Shown here piece by piece: positions 63,110 through 64,000 of a stretch of 64,000 nucleotides of DNA (the first letter of the stretch is position 1; the number at the start of each line of letters is the position of its first letter). Both the position numbers and the translations under genes were made by a program. The notes under the pieces were generated by a model, which worked only from the letters and a program-made list of their open reading frames with translations, did no database searches and was not told where the DNA came from. The DNA is from Sindora glabra (Eukaryota; Streptophyta; Magnoliopsida; Fabales; Fabaceae), in the NCBI GenBank assembly GCA_020226215.1, contig CM035236.1:8623001-8687000 (forward strand), given 5' to 3'.

Positions 63110-64000
63110 TGTTGTAAAATTAATAAACACATAAAAAACTAAGTAAAATAAAAGAGATAAAGAAAAATTATGAAAAGAAGGAAAATATCTAATTCAACTA
63201 TATATAGAATTACTTATACAACTTATACTTACAGAGCAAATATATTACATGTTACAATTTCATAATAATGATTCATAAATAAAATTGAATCCTAATAATT
63301 AATCATAATGGAAATATCACATTTGATCTATAGATATTCACATTTAATAAACCTAATAATTATTCTAACACTCCCTGTTGGTTATACATATAAAAGAGCA
63401 CTTAATTATAATACACAATGGAATACTGCCTTATTAAAAATTTTACCAAGAAAACTTAATGGGACAAAACCTTGATTGAAAAAAAAAAGTACAACAATGT
63501 CCTTTAAGATCTCTTAACTGATGCAGTTCAATATTATGAACTAAGTTTTTAAATGTTGTAGTAGGAAGTGATTTGGTGAATAAATATACTAAATTATCAT
63601 TAGAACAAATTTATTGAACATCCATGTCATCGTTCTTTTGAAGGTCATGTGTGAGAAATAATTTTTATGAGATATATTTTGTTATATCACCTTTGATATA
63701 TCCTTCTTTCAATTAAAATTATACATGTTATATTATCTTTATATAAAATTATTGGTAATTTTTTTTTAATGATAAATCACATACTGCTTGAATTTATTGA
63801 ACTACAAACTTTAACTAAATACATTTTGAACTCACCTCCTGAATTGCCAAAATTTCTGTATAATTGGAGAAAGTTGTTAATATAGTTTGTTTCATAAAAT
63901 GCTAAAAAATAGTTGTACCACTCTAAGTAAATAAATAACTTATTTGTGATTAAGCATTATAAAGATCTAATAGATATTTTGCATCTATACAACCAATTAG
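63110..64000 (-). mobile_element. 3' end of a second copia element, minus strand, cut by window end
   Basis: The 3' LTR is 63110-63370 (261 bp; on the minus strand TGTTAGAAT...ACAACA), preceded by a polypurine tract CCAACAGGGAG. Upstream on the minus strand lies a decayed RNase H domain with matches to the copia pattern in order: YLL(D)LYNA, ILAIQEVSSKCI, LPIILYKDNITCI, then LFTKSLPTTTFKNLVHNI and LRDLKG. Several stops and shifts interrupt it. The short LTR and RNase H tail resemble the Ale/Retrofit type rather than the element at 54-61 kb, though lineage is a guess. The rest lies beyond 64000. Confidence 0.88.

Noticed and set aside
1..64000. tRNA, rRNA or organelle DNA insertions
   Set aside because: I looked for tRNA A and B box pairs, rRNA-like blocks and plastid gene fragments and saw none that held up; a tRNAscan-SE and organelle blast would be decisive.

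Overview
This window is nuclear DNA from a flowering plant, most likely a eudicot. Intergenic DNA is very AT-rich and holds plant retrotransposons and MITE-like elements. The genes belong to plant-specific families (D3 cyclin, VFB/SKIP2 F-box protein, papain-like protease, IRX14 xylan glycosyltransferase, DUF247), and their introns are short GT-AG introns. Nothing prokaryotic, plastid or viral was recognised. I cannot name the species.

Layout. About 0-3.1 kb: a four-exon D3-type cyclin gene on the minus strand (372 aa), with upstream ORFs in its leader and an E2F-like site further upstream. About 3.4-17.4 kb: gene-poor AT-rich DNA with diverged repeats and a few weak, exon-like open stretches. 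17.69-19.31 kb: a single-exon F-box/LRR gene of the VFB/SKIP2 type (540 aa, plus strand). 20.8-21.9 kb: a decayed LINE-type RNase H remnant. 23.4-24.9 kb: a DUF247 pseudogene with several frameshifts and stops. 25.6 kb: a 172-bp Mutator-like MITE with perfect 9-bp target duplications. 26-36.9 kb: AT-rich DNA with a long-inverted-repeat element and a degenerate lysine-rich repeat. 37.06-39.15 kb: a four-exon papain-like cysteine protease gene (374 aa, minus). 40.89-44.07 kb: a three-exon GT43 glycosyltransferase gene, IRX14 type (513 aa, minus). 44-54 kb: AT-rich DNA with a tandem repeat block. 54.25-61.26 kb: a complete but coding-dead Ty1/copia retrotransposon with both LTRs, primer-binding site and polypurine tract, itself carrying a small nested element in a (TA)n tract. 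63.1-64 kb: the 3' end of a second, minus-strand copia element that runs off the window.

The four intact genes act in separate processes: G1/S cell-cycle entry, ubiquitin ligase substrate recognition, vacuolar or secretory proteolysis, and xylan synthesis in the Golgi. They do not form a pathway. Their order is nevertheless informative: from memory, the Arabidopsis counterparts sit next to each other in two duplicated segments (CYCD3;2, SKIP2 and IRX14-LIKE on chromosome 5; CP1 and IRX14 on chromosome 4). The window therefore looks like an ancestral gene block loosened by transposon insertions. I found no convincing novel biological system. The most distinctive observations are the syntenic block, the overlapping upstream ORF of the cyclin gene, and the well-delimited mobile elements.
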